64,000 nucleotides of DNA from Salinimicrobium catena (GTDB lineage: Bacteria; Bacteroidota; Bacteroidia; Flavobacteriales; Flavobacteriaceae): NCBI RefSeq assembly GCF_900102915.1, contig NZ_FNGG01000001.1, positions 62,001-126,000 of the forward strand, in the 5' to 3' direction. This document shows, in pieces, positions 1-8,385 of this stretch (positions are counted from its first letter, which is position 1; each line of letters opens with the position of its first letter). The translations under genes were made by a program, and so were the position numbers. Below the pieces are notes generated by a model, which saw nothing but the letters and a program-made list of their open reading frames with translations, made no database searches and was not told where the DNA came from.

Positions 1-925
1 GAAGGTCAAAAGAGGTGTTTTCGATCAACATTTCGGTCACATCGTTAAGCAACTGCTGGTCGCTTTGCTGCTCGAACTGCTTGGCCGCATCTTCCTTGAT
101 CTTTTCCTTAAGTTCGGTAACCGAAGTAACTTCTCCTTTTCCGAAGAGCTTATCGAACAATTCCTGGTCAAGGTCTGCCAATTCTTGCTGATTCACTTCA
201 GAAACAGTGAATTCAACCTCAACATCAAGGTCATGCGCCTTGTCATGCTCCACTTGAAGGAACTCCATAAGATCGTGCTCGTCCTCAAAAAGACCTTTGG
301 TCTTGAGTTTGATCACGTCTCCGGCTTTTGCCCCAATGAACTTGTCTTTGTTCTTCTTTCCTTTGATCTTATCTAGCGGAAGGGTTGCTCTGGCATCGAT
401 CCCTTCTTCTTCATTTTTGAAAGTACCGGTCACCTGGTCACCTTCTTCGGCAGTTTCTTTGGAAACCAGTTTCCCGTACTGCTTTTGAATGGTCTTAACC
501 TGGTTCTCGATCATCTCATCACCGGCCACGATCTTGTAATGGGTGATAGGTTCTTTGTTATCAAGGCTTACTTCGAATTGCGGAGAAAGCCCAAGTTCGA
601 ATTCGAAGGTATAGGTTTCGCTATCCCAGTCGAAGTTTTCCTGCTCTTTAGGTAACGGATTTCCAAGAACATCCAGTTTTTCTTCGGTAAGGTACTTATT
701 AAGGGCATCCTGAAGCAACTTGTTCACTTCGTCTACCAATACTGCCTTTCCGTACTGCTTCTTCACCATCCCCATAGGCACGTGCCCTTTCCTGAAACCG
801 GGAATATTGGCATTCTTCCGGTAGTCTTTTAAAACCTTTTCAACTTTGCTGCTGTAGTCTTCTTTGGCTATGTCAACCTTTACTACCGCATTAAGTTCAT
901 CAATGTTCTCTCTCGTTATATTCAT
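1..925 (-). CDS. tig: Trigger factor, C-terminal part cut off by the window edge
   Basis: Ribosome-associated chaperone that meets nascent chains at the exit tunnel. The reading frame is open from an ATG at 925-923 to base 1, giving 308 visible codons, so the C-terminal chaperone arm is incomplete here. Residues 43-50 read GFRKGHVP, the ribosome-docking loop signature (family GFRxGKxP). The middle of the visible part (about residues 150-245) fits the FKBP-like insert of trigger factor. The start is supported by a well-placed promoter 27 bases upstream. The gene is monocistronic at its 5' end; its downstream neighbours lie outside the window (clpP/clpX would be usual, but this is inference). 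Confidence 0.93.
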   Translation of the reverse strand, partial: MNITRENIDELNAVVKVDIAKEDYSSKVEKVLKDYRKNANIPGFRKGHVPMGMVKKQYGKAVLVDEVNKLLQDALNKYLTEEKLDVLGNPLPKEQENFDWDSETYTFEFELGLSPQFEVSLDNKEPITHYKIVAGDEMIENQVKTIQKQYGKLVSKETAEEGDQVTGTFKNEEEGIDARATLPLDKIKGKKNKDKFIGAKAGDVIKLKTKGLFEDEHDLMEFLQVEHDKAHDLDVEVEFTVSEVNQQELADLDQELFDKLFGKGEVTSVTELKEKIKEDAAKQFEQQSDQQLLNDVTEMLIENTSFDL

Positions 926-951
926 TATAAACTCTTATAAAAATTGGTTTG

Positions 952-982
952 CAAAAGTACAACTTTTTTAAGAGCAAGCAAA
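952..982 (-). promoter_or_regulatory. Bacteroidota-type promoter for tig
   Basis: On the minus strand TTTG (982-979) is followed after exactly 19 bases by TACTTTTG (959-952), a full match to the -33 TTTG / -7 TAnnTTTG consensus of Bacteroidota primary sigma promoters. The expected transcription start is near 945, giving a leader of about 20 bases before the tig ATG. Confidence 0.7.
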
Positions 983-1010
983 GTTTCAATTTCCTGAAAT
1001 TCAGAAGGCT

Positions 1011-1352
1011 TTATTTCCTTTCAGCCAAAGAGAAAAGAAGAGATTGGAAAATGGACAGCAGAATACTGAACAACACCGCGATCCAGAATCCCGATACATC
1101 AAATCCGTCCACAAAGGCATCTGCCAGGAGGATGATAATGGCATTGATAACAATGAGAAAAAGACCGAAAGTGAGAATGGTAACCGGCAGGGTGAAAAGA
1201 ATAAGAATTGGCTTAACAATAAGGTTGAGCAAAGCCAGCACCAGGGCCACAATAATGGCGGTAAGATAACCGGCAACTGTCACACCGGGTAGGAATTTGG
1301 CCAGGAAAACCACTACTACAGCGGTAAGGAGTATGCGAAGAATAAAGATCAT
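1011..1352 (-). CDS. Small four-helix membrane protein, phage holin superfamily IV type
   Basis: A 113-residue protein made almost entirely of hydrophobic segments (about residues 2-22, 26-47, 50-80 and 85-108), with the NLIVKPIL and FG-rich features of the 'phage holin family 4' (PF04020) proteins. These are common housekeeping membrane proteins in many bacteria, and no lysin or other phage gene is nearby, so the holin name should not be read as prophage evidence. It sits between tig and the SGNH lipoprotein gene, separated from the latter by a terminator, so it probably has its own promoter. The function is unknown. Confidence 0.75.
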   Translation of the reverse strand: MIFILRILLTAVVVVFLAKFLPGVTVAGYLTAIIVALVLALLNLIVKPILILFTLPVTILTFGLFLIVINAIIILLADAFVDGFDVSGFWIAVLFSILLSIFQSLLFSLAERK

Positions 1353-1391
1353 TTTGGTTAGATTTTAACCCTAAGATACACTTTCAAAATA

Positions 1392-1420
1392 AAAACGCCG
1401 GAAAAAATTTCCGGCGTTTT
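1392..1420 (-). terminator. Intrinsic terminator after the SGNH lipoprotein gene
   Basis: A perfect 10-bp stem (AAAACGCCGG / CCGGCGTTTT) with a 9-base A/T loop lies 22 bases past the stop at 1443. On the minus strand it is followed by TATTTTGAAAG. It ends the fadL-lipase transcript. Confidence 0.85.
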
Positions 1421-1442
1421 CTAATTTCAATTTTGTAGGAAC

Positions 1443-3068
1443 CTACTGGGCAACATTGTTACTCACAGTAATTGTTCCGTAGTTGCTAATATTAACTTTA
1501 GGCACAGTGGCACCATAAGTTTCATTGATCGCATCGATCATGCGGTTAGCAAGCAATGCTGAAGCCCGCGGAGTAAGGTGGATCCCGTCAAGAGAAAAAG
1601 CACCTCCAGTCGCAAATTCTGCGGTAAGCGTACCTTCATCATATGGAATTCCTCCAGAAGCAAGCTCCTGGATGATCTCATTCACATCTACATAAGCCAA
1701 TCCTTTTGATTGGGCTATTCCCTGAATCGCAGTGTTGAATTGAGTGCGAGCAGTATTTAAGATCTCCACTTCATCAGTAGTAAGCACATACCGGTCGGCC
1801 ATAGGAAGGGTAATACCCCTAACAGATAATTGTCCAGCTTCTTCCTGTGACAATCCTACAGCCATCCATGCTGCTAAGACTTCCATATCTATTTCTGAAA
1901 TTGCACTGGCACTGGTTAACAGAACACGATCTCCTGGAGTCGCCTGCCGAACCTGACCATATTGCTGACCATACTGCTCAGCAACAGCTTCTGGATAACC
2001 AGCCTGCATCAAAGCGCCCTTGATCTGGGCTGATATGTCAGTTAAAGACTCATCCTTTATCACTAATGGACTTGCTCCTGCCGGATCAAATTCTATAGTG
2101 AACTCAGTATCAGCGATCTTATTCCCTTCTGCGTCGAACTCTTGAGTATTTCTTACTGCTGAAATGATCTGATTAAGACCTGCAAAAGAAGCATTCAAAG
2201 TTGGGATCATAGGTCCAAACTCAGGATTTGTGGGATCTAATGGTGCATAGGGCACACGGGTAAAGAATGGCGCAACAGTAACATCGGGTACAGCATTCAC
2301 CACGCCTTCTTCGGCACCGGCAGCTATAAGAGCATCTACAACCTGAGAATATACTCCTGCGAACAACTGTGAGTCTGTAATATCATCAGAATCGTAAGAA
2401 GAAGCATCTAAATTTCCTGTTTGAGCAATTCCTGTACCTCCAGAAGTAGCAAAACTCAAGATATCGTTCTTTCCTATCCATAGACTGAAGAAGGTTGGGT
2501 TTTGTGCCACGGCATCTCCAAGGATAGTGGCATTAGGAGCAGAAGCGAAACGAACGAAATATGGGTTTGCAGTTCCTGCTTCCAGATTGGCGGCATTTCC
2601 ATAACCTTCAGCAAATAAATGAAAACTCTTCATCCCAGGCACCCCCATATTATTAAAGGGACCCGAAAGTACGTTTGTAATTTCAGTTGTGGGAGTTTCA
2701 TTAAGATTTTTAGGCATTGGATTTCCCTCGTTGTCGAAGGCTAAAACCAATCGGGTATTGGCTCTTTGTTCACCCGCAATTAAAAATCCTCCATAGTTAT
2801 CGGCCATTAAAGGCTGGGTGAAATCTCCCCCACCAACTTTAGCGAATTGCTGTGCCATGATGTTGGGATAAGATGCTTCTTGTGCACTTATGTACAAAGC
2901 ATTGTCTGCATACCCTGAGGTAATGGAATTCCCTATTGCCACAAAATTAGAGAAATCTGCTTCCCCGCTTGTATACGCGTCATTCGCGTCTACCGGATTT
3001 TCGAATTCCGGCTCACAGGCAACCATTCCCAAAGCAAGAATTCCGATGTATTTTATATAATTTTTCAT
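1443..3068 (-). CDS. SGNH/GDSL-family hydrolase lipoprotein
   Basis: Predicted surface or periplasmic esterase/lipase of 541 residues. It begins with a lipoprotein signal ending GMVAC (acylated Cys18). The SGNH blocks are visible: G-N-S in AIGNSITSGY with nucleophile Ser48, a conserved Gly in the NMGVPG segment (about 141), IGKND at 198-202 (Asn201), and the DxxH block LDGIHLT with Asp494 and His497. It lies 17 bases downstream of the fadL gene in the same orientation, which suggests that fatty acids released by the enzyme enter through that porin (inference). The substrate cannot be read from the sequence. Confidence 0.85.
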   Translation of the reverse strand: MKNYIKYIGILALGMVACEPEFENPVDANDAYTSGEADFSNFVAIGNSITSGYADNALYISAQEASYPNIMAQQFAKVGGGDFTQPLMADNYGGFLIAGEQRANTRLVLAFDNEGNPMPKNLNETPTTEITNVLSGPFNNMGVPGMKSFHLFAEGYGNAANLEAGTANPYFVRFASAPNATILGDAVAQNPTFFSLWIGKNDILSFATSGGTGIAQTGNLDASSYDSDDITDSQLFAGVYSQVVDALIAAGAEEGVVNAVPDVTVAPFFTRVPYAPLDPTNPEFGPMIPTLNASFAGLNQIISAVRNTQEFDAEGNKIADTEFTIEFDPAGASPLVIKDESLTDISAQIKGALMQAGYPEAVAEQYGQQYGQVRQATPGDRVLLTSASAISEIDMEVLAAWMAVGLSQEEAGQLSVRGITLPMADRYVLTTDEVEILNTARTQFNTAIQGIAQSKGLAYVDVNEIIQELASGGIPYDEGTLTAEFATGGAFSLDGIHLTPRASALLANRMIDAINETYGATVPKVNISNYGTITVSNNVAQ

Positions 3069-3085
3069 TGTATAGAAATCTTTTA

Positions 3086-4345
3086 TTAAAGTTTATAAGT
3101 CACACCCAGGCCAGGAATAAAGGCCACAGATTTATAGGTTCCACCAAAAGGAGCACCCTGATATTCGGGAAACTCCTGTGGATCTGGGCTGTAAGTAGCA
3201 TCAACCTCATCAAATCTTATATATGCGAATGAAGCATCTATGGCCAGTTTTGAGGTGACATCCAGAGAAAGTCCGCCGGTGAAGCCCATGGAATCATTTC
3301 TTGGAGTTTCAGGGGCAAAATACCCTTCCTGTACAGGTGATTCATCATAATAATACCCTGCTCTTAATACCAGTTTATCGGTCGCAGTATACTGTGCTCC
3401 AAATCTCCAGGTATTGGAATCTTTGTAATTACGTGGGTTTTTGGAATCCGGGATATTCGGATCTGCAAAATCAAGATCTAAGGACCTATAGACTTCCCAG
3501 AAAGTACGATTAAAATCAAATGCAAAAAGCCATTTATCATCAAACTGATAAGAGGCACCAACGGTCAATTCTGCCGGCAAAGGCAAAGAGGCGTCAAACG
3601 TGGTATCACGGAACGGAGTCATTGGAGAGTTTGGAATGTTTTCAAAATCTGCACTACCGCCTTCAGCATTCATCATGATCTCTGAACGATAGTTAACCCC
3701 AAACTTAAGATCATCACTAGCCACGAACATGGCACTCGCACTCCAACCCCATTCATTCACTCCCGAAGCATCTACAGTTACGTTTGAACGATTTCCCTCC
3801 TCATCGGTAAGGGTTCTGGTAAGGTTACGGTTAAAGTTAACGGCACCGGTCACGAAGATAGGACCACCTCCAAGGCTAAGGAAGTCGGTCACTTTTACAG
3901 AAACCAAAGGCTGTACATAAATTGCCTGTAACTCTATATTATTTACGAGGTGTGATCCTGGCCAGTCTTGCTCCCACTCAACCGTACTACCGTAAGGAGT
4001 GTAAACACTAAGACCAACAGAGACCCAGTCTCTTAATTTGTAAGACGCATTGATGTAGAAAGGAGTACCAACAGGGTTGTCTGTGCGGGCTATATCCCCG
4101 GTTTCCTGATTTTGCCAGGCCACATCGGAAAAAATAGCACTGGCCCCTGCCGATATTGTAAGTTTATTCTCAAGGTAGACTAACCCGGACGGGTTAAAGA
4201 ATCCTAATTCGGCACTGTTAACGACCGCCACCCCTGTGTGTCCCATCGCCAGGGCTCGCTGCCCCTGAACACTTACGCGGTAACCGCCGGCATAAGTCAC
4301 GGCACTTGCCAAAGCAAATACCGCCAGAAATAAAAATTTTCTCAT
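3086..4345 (-). CDS. FadL/OmpP1-family outer-membrane transporter
   Basis: A 419-residue outer-membrane beta-barrel of the FadL/TodX/OmpP1 family, which moves long-chain fatty acids or other hydrophobic compounds across the outer membrane. A signal peptide ends AVTYAGGYR. The N-terminal plug region contains the family pattern ...QGQRALAMGHTGVAVV... and the FNPSGLVYL motif (NPAG-like, about residues 51-59). Alternating hydrophobic strands run to a terminal VTYKL that fits a barrel C terminus. It is the first gene of a two-gene unit with the SGNH lipoprotein and has a good promoter upstream. Confidence 0.9.
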   Translation of the reverse strand: MRKFLFLAVFALASAVTYAGGYRVSVQGQRALAMGHTGVAVVNSAELGFFNPSGLVYLENKLTISAGASAIFSDVAWQNQETGDIARTDNPVGTPFYINASYKLRDWVSVGLSVYTPYGSTVEWEQDWPGSHLVNNIELQAIYVQPLVSVKVTDFLSLGGGPIFVTGAVNFNRNLTRTLTDEEGNRSNVTVDASGVNEWGWSASAMFVASDDLKFGVNYRSEIMMNAEGGSADFENIPNSPMTPFRDTTFDASLPLPAELTVGASYQFDDKWLFAFDFNRTFWEVYRSLDLDFADPNIPDSKNPRNYKDSNTWRFGAQYTATDKLVLRAGYYYDESPVQEGYFAPETPRNDSMGFTGGLSLDVTSKLAIDASFAYIRFDEVDATYSPDPQEFPEYQGAPFGGTYKSVAFIPGLGVTYKL

Positions 4346-4380
4346 AATTGCAATTGTAGATTAAAGTATGGATAATGGGT

Positions 4381-4411
4381 CAAAAATAGCATAAAATGGG
4401 GATTACGCAAG
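4381..4411 (-). promoter_or_regulatory. Promoter of the fadL-lipase unit
   Basis: On the minus strand CTTG (4411-4408) is followed after 19 bases by TATTTTTG (4388-4381), matching TTG-N19-TAnnTTTG. The leader before the ATG at 4345 would be about 30 bases. Confidence 0.65.
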
Positions 4412-4457
4412 AATAAAGCGATTTTTATTATGCGTGCACAATAAATTGCCGGTTTAT

Positions 4458-5219
4458 TTACAGGAACTGCATTACAGCTGTGAAAAACGCCTTTTTATCC
4501 TCAGCATGTACCCAGTGTCCGGTATTGGGAATGGAGACTATTTCCGCTACGGGAAAATGACTCAAAATATCTTTTTCATCTTCTGCCGTGATGTAGTTAG
4601 ACCTCTCCCCTTTGATGATTAAAGTAGGTTTAGAATAAGTAGCATCATTGGGTAGAGCCTGCCCTACTTCTTCGATATTTTTCACCAGAGACTCAAGATT
4701 CATTCTTAAAGCCAGTTGTCCTTTGGTCTTCCAATAGAGGTTCTTCAGCAGAAAAAGCCGAACTCCCTCCTCTTTCACATATTTTGCAAGCAGATCCTCT
4801 GCGTCTCCCCGGGAAGGAAGGTGAGCTTCATCTACAGCCTGCAGACCTTCCAGGATCTGCTGATGATGCGGCGCATAATATTTTGGAGCAATATCTACCA
4901 CTATCAGCTTCTCGATAATATGAGGAAACAGGGAAGCCGCCAACATGGCCACCTTCCCACCCATGGAATGACCCAGCAGGACGCAATCCTTTAGCTGATG
5001 CGAATCGCAATATTCTTTTACATCGCGAGCCAGCAGCAGGTAATTAAACTCATCACTGTGCGGGCTCCTCCCATGGTTGCGCTGATCTATCAAATGCACC
5101 TGGTATCCTTCTTCGGCAAACTGCCGACCAAGAGTCTTCCAGTTATCGCTCATGCCCAGGAATCCGTGAAGGATCAACATGGGCTTTCCTTCTCCTAATA
5201 TGGTAGAGTGTAACTTCAT
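4458..5219 (-). CDS. Alpha/beta-fold hydrolase (YbfF-type esterase)
   Basis: Cytoplasmic hydrolase of 253 residues with no signal peptide. It shows the oxyanion HGFLG segment (about 18-22), the nucleophile elbow GHSMGG (Ser about 85), and a C-terminal GHWVHAED that holds the catalytic His. This pattern fits the small acyl-CoA/short-chain esterases of the YbfF group. The start codon overlaps the pdxJ stop as ATGA (5216-5219), so the two are translationally coupled. The substrate is unknown. Confidence 0.85.
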   Translation of the reverse strand: MKLHSTILGEGKPMLILHGFLGMSDNWKTLGRQFAEEGYQVHLIDQRNHGRSPHSDEFNYLLLARDVKEYCDSHQLKDCVLLGHSMGGKVAMLAASLFPHIIEKLIVVDIAPKYYAPHHQQILEGLQAVDEAHLPSRGDAEDLLAKYVKEEGVRLFLLKNLYWKTKGQLALRMNLESLVKNIEEVGQALPNDATYSKPTLIIKGERSNYITAEDEKDILSHFPVAEIVSIPNTGHWVHAEDKKAFFTAVMQFL

Positions 5220-5935
5220 GAATCCTTTAACAATTTTAAATATCGTTGTATCACATTTTCCAGCCCCAGGTAAATTGATTCTGCTATTAGGGCATGCCCA
5301 ATAGAAACTTCAAGAAGACCGGAAATAGACCTCTTGAAGAACTCTATGTTCTCAAGCGAAAGATCATGGCCCGCATTAATACCTAATCCCAATTTATTGG
5401 CCAGTTCAGCGCATTCCACGTAAGGACGTACCGCTTCTTTATTGCCCTTGGCAAATTGACTGGCATATTCTTCGGTATACAACTCTATCCTGTCTGTACC
5501 AGTCTCCACAGCTCCCTCGATCATTTTGGGCACAGGGTCTACAAAAATGGAGGTTCGAATGTTATTTCTCTTAAATTCAGAGATCACTTCCTTTAAAAAA
5601 TCGCGGTTCTTGATCGTGTCCCAGCCGGCGTTGGAAGTTATCGCATCTTCAGCATCGGGCACCAGGGTCACCTGTTCGGGCTGCGCCTTTAAAACAAGGT
5701 CAATAAATTGCTTTATAGGATTTCCTTCTATATTGAATTCAGTATATACCACCGGCCTCAGATCGAATACATCCTGATACCTGATGTGCCGTTCATCGGG
5801 CCTTGGATGGACGGTTATGCCCTGCCCCCCAAACTTTTGCACATCTTTGGCCACCTGCACCACATTGGGAACATCTCCCCCGCGTGAGTTTCTCAGGGTT
5901 GCGATCTTATTAATATTTACGCTTAATTTTGTCAT
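5216..5935 (-). CDS. pdxJ: Pyridoxine 5'-phosphate synthase
   Basis: Condenses 1-deoxy-D-xylulose 5-phosphate with 3-amino-1-hydroxyacetone 1-phosphate to give pyridoxine 5'-phosphate, the last ring-forming step of the DXP-dependent vitamin B6 route. With the start at 5935 the protein is 239 residues, the usual size; it opens MTKLSVNINKIATLRNSRGG and carries the signature HPRPDERHI at residues 43-51 and INAGHDL near 190. The frame stays open upstream to 6082, but those codons are not PdxJ-like, so the internal ATG is chosen. On the minus strand TATTTTTG at 5962-5955 may be its -7 box. Confidence 0.95.
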   Translation of the reverse strand: MTKLSVNINKIATLRNSRGGDVPNVVQVAKDVQKFGGQGITVHPRPDERHIRYQDVFDLRPVVYTEFNIEGNPIKQFIDLVLKAQPEQVTLVPDAEDAITSNAGWDTIKNRDFLKEVISEFKRNNIRTSIFVDPVPKMIEGAVETGTDRIELYTEEYASQFAKGNKEAVRPYVECAELANKLGLGINAGHDLSLENIEFFKRSISGLLEVSIGHALIAESIYLGLENVIQRYLKLLKDS

Positions 5936-6023
5936 TTTTAGCAAGATTTTCAAACAAAAATACAAAGTTGAAGATGCAAAAAAGTACTTTATTTTAATTA
6001 ATTTGCAGGAAAAAGGAGGAGCC

Positions 6024-6680
6024 ATGAACATTGAGCCGTATATCATTAATGACATTAAAATGCCTGGAGTTACCGACAGCATCGGGGAAATTCAGTCGCT
6101 TTTTAGTGAGCTCACCTACTCCCATATCCCTATACAGCATGACGGCCAGTATATTGGATGTATTTCTGAAAACGACATCCGCTCCTTTGACCCAGAAAAA
6201 CCCGTTGAAGAATATCAATATGCGCTGGAAGGTTTCTTCGCCCGCGCACATGACAACTGGCTGGATACATTGCATGCCTTCGCAAAGAATGATACCAATC
6301 TCTTACCAGTCCTGGATGAGGAGAACAACTACCTGGGTTACGTGGAACTTCATGATATCATGAATATTTTTACCGAAGCTCCTTTTCTGAACAATCCGGG
6401 CGGAATCCTTATCATTGAAAAAGGTTATAAAGATTACTCTTTTAGCGAGATCAGCCAGATCGTGGAATCAAACGGCGCTCACCTGTTGGGGGCATTCGTG
6501 TCCGGTATGGACAATGACATGACTCAGATAACACTCAAAATAGGACAATCACCGCTCAACGCCATTCTGCAATCCTTCCGGAGATATGGCTATAAAGTGG
6601 TCTCTACTCATGAAGAAGACAGTTTTTCAACAGATCTACGAGACCGCTCCCGCTACCTCGATAAATATTTAAACATATAA
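6024..6680 (+). CDS. CBS-domain pair protein, AcuB-like
   Basis: A 218-residue soluble protein. Two CBS repeats are visible, about residues 5-58 (SHIPIQHDGQYIGCISENDI) and 75-117 (LPVLDEENNYLGYVELHDI), followed by a C-terminal ACT-like region from about 126 (GGILIIEKGYKDYSFSEI...). This CBS-CBS-ACT order resembles AcuB-type regulators that sense adenine nucleotides. The start at 6024 is set by a strong AAAGGAGGA ribosome site a few bases upstream. The gene diverges from pdxJ and runs into nadK with a 7-base gap, so a link to NAD(P) supply is possible but unproven. Confidence 0.8.
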   Translation: MNIEPYIINDIKMPGVTDSIGEIQSLFSELTYSHIPIQHDGQYIGCISENDIRSFDPEKPVEEYQYALEGFFARAHDNWLDTLHAFAKNDTNLLPVLDEENNYLGYVELHDIMNIFTEAPFLNNPGGILIIEKGYKDYSFSEISQIVESNGAHLLGAFVSGMDNDMTQITLKIGQSPLNAILQSFRRYGYKVVSTHEEDSFSTDLRDRSRYLDKYLNI

Positions 6681-6687
6681 TGCCAGG

Positions 6688-7575
6688 ATGAGGAAAGTAG
6701 GGATTTACGGGCAGTTCTACCACGCCAATTCAGAACTTTACATTGAAGAACTTTTGAATGTACTGGACAGGAAAGATGTCGAAGTGTGCATTGAAAAAGA
6801 ATTTCTGCAGCTCATTGACGAGAACAAGTCCATTGAAAAAGAGTTTACTCAGTTCAGTACCTTTCAGGAGCTGGATGAGTCTTTTGATCTTTTTATAAGC
6901 GTTGGAGGTGACGGTACTATTCTCAAATCGGTAAACTTTATTCGCGACCTTGACATTCCTATCGTCGGGATCAACACAGGAAGGCTTGGGTTCCTAGCAA
7001 CCGTGAACAAGGAAGAGATCCGCAGCACGATCGAACGGATACTGAACAATGAATACAGCATTTCTGAACGCTCCTTGCTGTGCATCAAAACCGAACCGGA
7101 GGAAAAAGATCTCTGCGACAACAACTTTGCCCTCAATGAGATCGCCGTCAGCCGAAAGAACACCACCTCGATGATCACTATCGAAACCTGGCTGGATGAT
7201 GAATACCTCACCGCCTACTGGGCAGACGGACTCATTGTCTCCACCCCTACCGGCTCAACCGGCTACTCCCTGAGCTGCGGCGGACCAGTGATCACCCCCT
7301 CTACCAAGGCCCTGGCCATTACGCCTATAGCGCCTCACAACCTCAACGCCCGCCCCCTTATCATTAAAGACAACACCAAGATCGTTCTAAAAGTTTCGGG
7401 AAGAGAAGATGACTACCTGGTTTCCATGGACTCCCGCATCGCTTCCCTAAAGAACAATACTACCGTCATTATTGAGAAAGCCCCCTTCAAAATAAAAATG
7501 ATAGAATTCACCGGAGACACTTTTTTACGCACGCTTCGCAAAAAGCTTCTATGGGGAGAAGACAGGCGCAATTAA
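6688..7575 (+). CDS. nadK: NAD kinase
   Basis: Phosphorylates NAD to NADP in the cytoplasm. The 295-residue protein has the diagnostic GGDGT motif at residues 73-77 (SVGGDGTILKS), the GINTGRLGFLA segment soon after, and the glycine-rich TPTGSTGYSLSCGG motif in the C-terminal domain. Length and motif order are typical. It is 7 bases downstream of the CBS gene and probably co-transcribed with it. Confidence 0.97.
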   Translation: MRKVGIYGQFYHANSELYIEELLNVLDRKDVEVCIEKEFLQLIDENKSIEKEFTQFSTFQELDESFDLFISVGGDGTILKSVNFIRDLDIPIVGINTGRLGFLATVNKEEIRSTIERILNNEYSISERSLLCIKTEPEEKDLCDNNFALNEIAVSRKNTTSMITIETWLDDEYLTAYWADGLIVSTPTGSTGYSLSCGGPVITPSTKALAITPIAPHNLNARPLIIKDNTKIVLKVSGREDDYLVSMDSRIASLKNNTTVIIEKAPFKIKMIEFTGDTFLRTLRKKLLWGEDRRN

Positions 7576-7647
7576 ACAATAAAAAACCTCTTAATCTGTT
7601 AATGAAGAACGCAGCAGGCTAATTTATTAAAGAGCAAACATATTTGC

Positions 7648-7655
7648 TATATTTG
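7648..7655 (+). promoter_or_regulatory. Possible -7 box for the porG-uppS-bamA block
   Basis: TATATTTG matches TAnnTTTG 15 bases before the ATG at 7671. No good TTTG lies 19 bases upstream, so the assignment rests on the -7 element and position only. Confidence 0.45.
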
Positions 7656-7670
7656 CAAACTTTCGACCCC

Positions 7671-8384
7671 ATGAGGTATACAGTTGTTATGGTTTTACTA
7701 TTTTTTTGCGGAAACCAGGCATATTCCCAGAATTTCGAAATAGGCCCCTTTGCAGGAGGCGCTAACTATGTTGGGGATGTGGGCAACTCTACCTATATAA
7801 ATCCGAACACCACAGTCTTTGGCGGCATCTTCAAATGGAATCGCAGTCACCGCCACACCCTCAGGTTCTCTGTTATGTATGCTGAGATCAAGGCCGATGA
7901 CGCCAAGTCTCACGACACCAGAAGGCAGCAAAGAGGCTACTCTTTTGTCAACAATATTACCGAAGCATCTTTGGGGCTGGAATTCACTTTTTGGGACTGG
8001 GACCTACATTCTGATAAATATCAAGCCACACCTTACCTTTACACGGGAATAAATTATTACTTTGCCAACCATTTTATGCTAAGGAATAATGCTTATACCA
8101 ATCCGGCCAACAATGAATTGCTGGAAGCGGGGAACAATTGGGAATTTTCCATTCCCATGGTCTTTGGGTACAAACAGACCCTCAACTCGTTTTTGGCAGC
8201 AGGTGTTGAAATTGGTGCAAGGTACACCTTTACAGACAACCTGGATGGCAGCCAGCCATCTGAAGTTGACGGCAGCTACGGCTCCAAGGATTTTGGGAAC
8301 AGCAACACGACCGATTGGTACATCTTTACGGGTGTTTACCTGACATTGAATTTTGGACCCAAATCATGTTACAACGAATATTAG
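7671..8384 (+). CDS. DUF6089 outer-membrane protein, PorG-like T9SS component
   Basis: A 237-residue protein with a signal peptide (MRYTVVMVLLFFCGNQAYSQ) followed by strands of a small outer-membrane beta-barrel, opening FEIGPFAGGANYVGDV. This start and the AGGANYxGD pattern fit the DUF6089 family, which includes PorG of the Porphyromonas gingivalis type IX secretion system. The order PorG-uppS-bamA-skp-skp is the same as I recall around porG (PG0189) in that species, which supports orthology. The internal ATG at 7671 is preferred over 7644 because it gives a clean signal peptide and lies downstream of a -7 box. The stop is two bases before the uppS ATG. Confidence 0.75.
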   Translation: MRYTVVMVLLFFCGNQAYSQNFEIGPFAGGANYVGDVGNSTYINPNTTVFGGIFKWNRSHRHTLRFSVMYAEIKADDAKSHDTRRQQRGYSFVNNITEASLGLEFTFWDWDLHSDKYQATPYLYTGINYYFANHFMLRNNAYTNPANNELLEAGNNWEFSIPMVFGYKQTLNSFLAAGVEIGARYTFTDNLDGSQPSEVDGSYGSKDFGNSNTTDWYIFTGVYLTLNFGPKSCYNEY

Positions 8385-8385
8385 A

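Noticed and set aside
949-1269. Plus-strand open frame of 106 codons
   Set aside because: It is antisense to the clearly hydrophobic holin-like gene, has no good ribosome site, and its Arg/Lys/Thr-rich product is what a complement of hydrophobic codons gives.
1011-1352. 'Phage holin' gene as a sign of a prophage
   Set aside because: The superfamily IV holin-like proteins are common chromosomal membrane proteins, and no lysin, capsid or integrase gene lies nearby.
5936-6082. Longer pdxJ start at 6082
   Set aside because: The added 49 residues are not PdxJ-like, and the extension would overlap the divergent CBS gene.
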